From NCBI GenBank assembly GCA_016178125.1, contig JACOTV010000059.1, positions 1 to 5,320 on the forward strand: a stretch of DNA of 5,320 bases, in the 5' to 3' direction. The notes under the pieces were generated by a model. It was not told where the DNA came from. It was given only the letters and a program-made list of their open reading frames with translations, and did not search any database. This DNA is from Candidatus Microgenomates bacterium (lineage in GTDB: Bacteria; Patescibacteriota; Microgenomatia; UBA1406; GWC2-37-13). The position numbers and the translations under genes are program-made. Positions 4,602-5,320 of this stretch are shown here, piece by piece. Position 1 is the stretch's first letter. Each line of letters begins with the position of its first letter.

Positions 4602-5320
4602 ATGAATAATATGAGCATTGAACGATTTTCAGCAGGCACACATGATGAGGGTCACCTTCTCAGGTCTCATGTAGAAACTCGTACTCCAGATCAGTTCTTT
4701 GAACATGCAGAGGGCGAGCTAAGAGGCATGCACGAGACCGTGATGAATCAGGTAATACCCAACCTCGAACAATACGCGGGCAAATGGCATCCTCTTGGAT
4801 TTATGGTATGGCACTTAGGAGTCAACGAAGGTGGGGAGTCATTACGTTTACATGTATGGCCCAGGGGTGAAAGAAAAAAGAGCCCGGTGGGACCCCACAT
4901 ACACAACCATGCCTGGTACCTTTCATCGCTTGTTCTGGCGGGCGAATACACTGATACCTTCTTCGATGTTATAGATCGAGGCGTAGTTCCCGAGTATGAA
5001 CGCAAGGAAGCGGGGTTTTTACGTAAATACCAATTGGGCTATCTTCCAAACGGCACCGATGCTCTTGTTACGTATGGGGAATGTGTATCAGTGAATCCTA
5101 ACGAAGAGCGACAGGTCCCTACGGGAGCTATTCATAATATCGTAGATGGACGGTATCATGTGCCAACAATCGGCGAAGAAAAAACCGTTGCCACGCTTGT
5201 ACTTGATTCTGTTGAGTTGGGATATAAAACGACTGTTCTGATCGATTCACCACCTGCTGCTCGACAAGATCCGCGCATTCATATATCCGCGCAAGAAGCA
5301 GTTGCGGCAAAGTCACTCTT
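4602..5320 (+). CDS. Cupin-like metal-binding protein, 3' end beyond the window
   Basis: An open frame of 239 codons running off the right edge without a stop, so the protein is incomplete. Residues 62-116 contain WHPLGFMVWHLG, then PHIHNHAWYLSSLVLAGEY, with His99, His101 and His103 and Glu115 fitting the first cupin metal motif (HxH...E...). PTGAIHN (173-179, His178) fits the second motif (PxGxxHxxx). Cupins are beta-barrel proteins that include dioxygenases, isomerases and binding proteins; I cannot assign the reaction. No signal peptide or membrane segment is present, so cytoplasmic. ATG 4602 and ATG 4611 are both in frame. GGATG (4600-4604) is only a weak Shine-Dalgarno for the latter. 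The gene is preceded by the palindromic element shared with the radical SAM gene, suggesting common control. Coding potential is clear; the family call is moderate. Confidence 0.8.
   Translation, partial: MNNMSIERFSAGTHDEGHLLRSHVETRTPDQFFEHAEGELRGMHETVMNQVIPNLEQYAGKWHPLGFMVWHLGVNEGGESLRLHVWPRGERKKSPVGPHIHNHAWYLSSLVLAGEYTDTFFDVIDRGVVPEYERKEAGFLRKYQLGYLPNGTDALVTYGECVSVNPNEERQVPTGAIHNIVDGRYHVPTIGEEKTVATLVLDSVELGYKTTVLIDSPPAARQDPRIHISAQEAVAAKSL

Noticed and set aside
4748..5316. Minus-strand open frames at 4748-5005 and 5128-5316
   Set aside because: They lie opposite the 239-codon plus-strand cupin frame, which carries recognisable histidine motifs. The minus-strand proteins show no family features.

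Overview
The window looks like a bacterial chromosome segment read with the standard code: no in-frame TGA occurs inside any gene and the stops are TAA, TAG and TGA. The short compact genes, mostly without Shine-Dalgarno sites, and the secreted protein ending in a two-cysteine KDQCKN...FKNQGQC tail remind me of Patescibacteria/CPR (perhaps Saccharibacteria). That assignment is a weak inference. No marker gene here fixes the lineage.

Left part (1-2003): two plus-strand genes lie 14 bases apart. The first is a DinB-like protein (19-564) that appears to lack one of the usual metal-binding histidines. The second is an unrecognised protein (579-1106) with a disordered Pro/Ala-rich N-terminus and two membrane helices. 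They converge on a minus-strand gene for an exported protein (1161-1982). That gene has an almost ideal Shine-Dalgarno sequence, placed for an ATC start codon, and a strong intrinsic terminator at 1114-1148.

Middle (2112-2556): a complete tmRNA gene (ssrA) with an extended -10 promoter, an alanine-tRNA-like domain with a G3-U wobble pair, no encoded CCA, and an unusually long tag frame of 36 codons ending in ALAA.

Right part (2539-5320): the last bases of ssrA (CAACTCCCGCCATCTCCACA) are repeated exactly at 4031-4050. The 1492-bp unit so delimited carries only two genes, a radical SAM enzyme and a NUDIX (NUDT15-like) hydrolase, and has no integrase. I read it as a miniature cargo-only island inserted at the ssrA attachment site. 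Beyond the second repeat come tspO (TspO/MBR family) and a cupin-like gene that runs off the window end. A 30-bp block built on GTCA-N7-TGAC-N6-GTCA occurs before both the radical SAM gene and the cupin gene with identical spacing. It is probably a shared operator or promoter element.

The most interesting points are the mini-island with its two-enzyme cargo, the shared cis-element, the long tmRNA tag, and the apparent ATC start codon.
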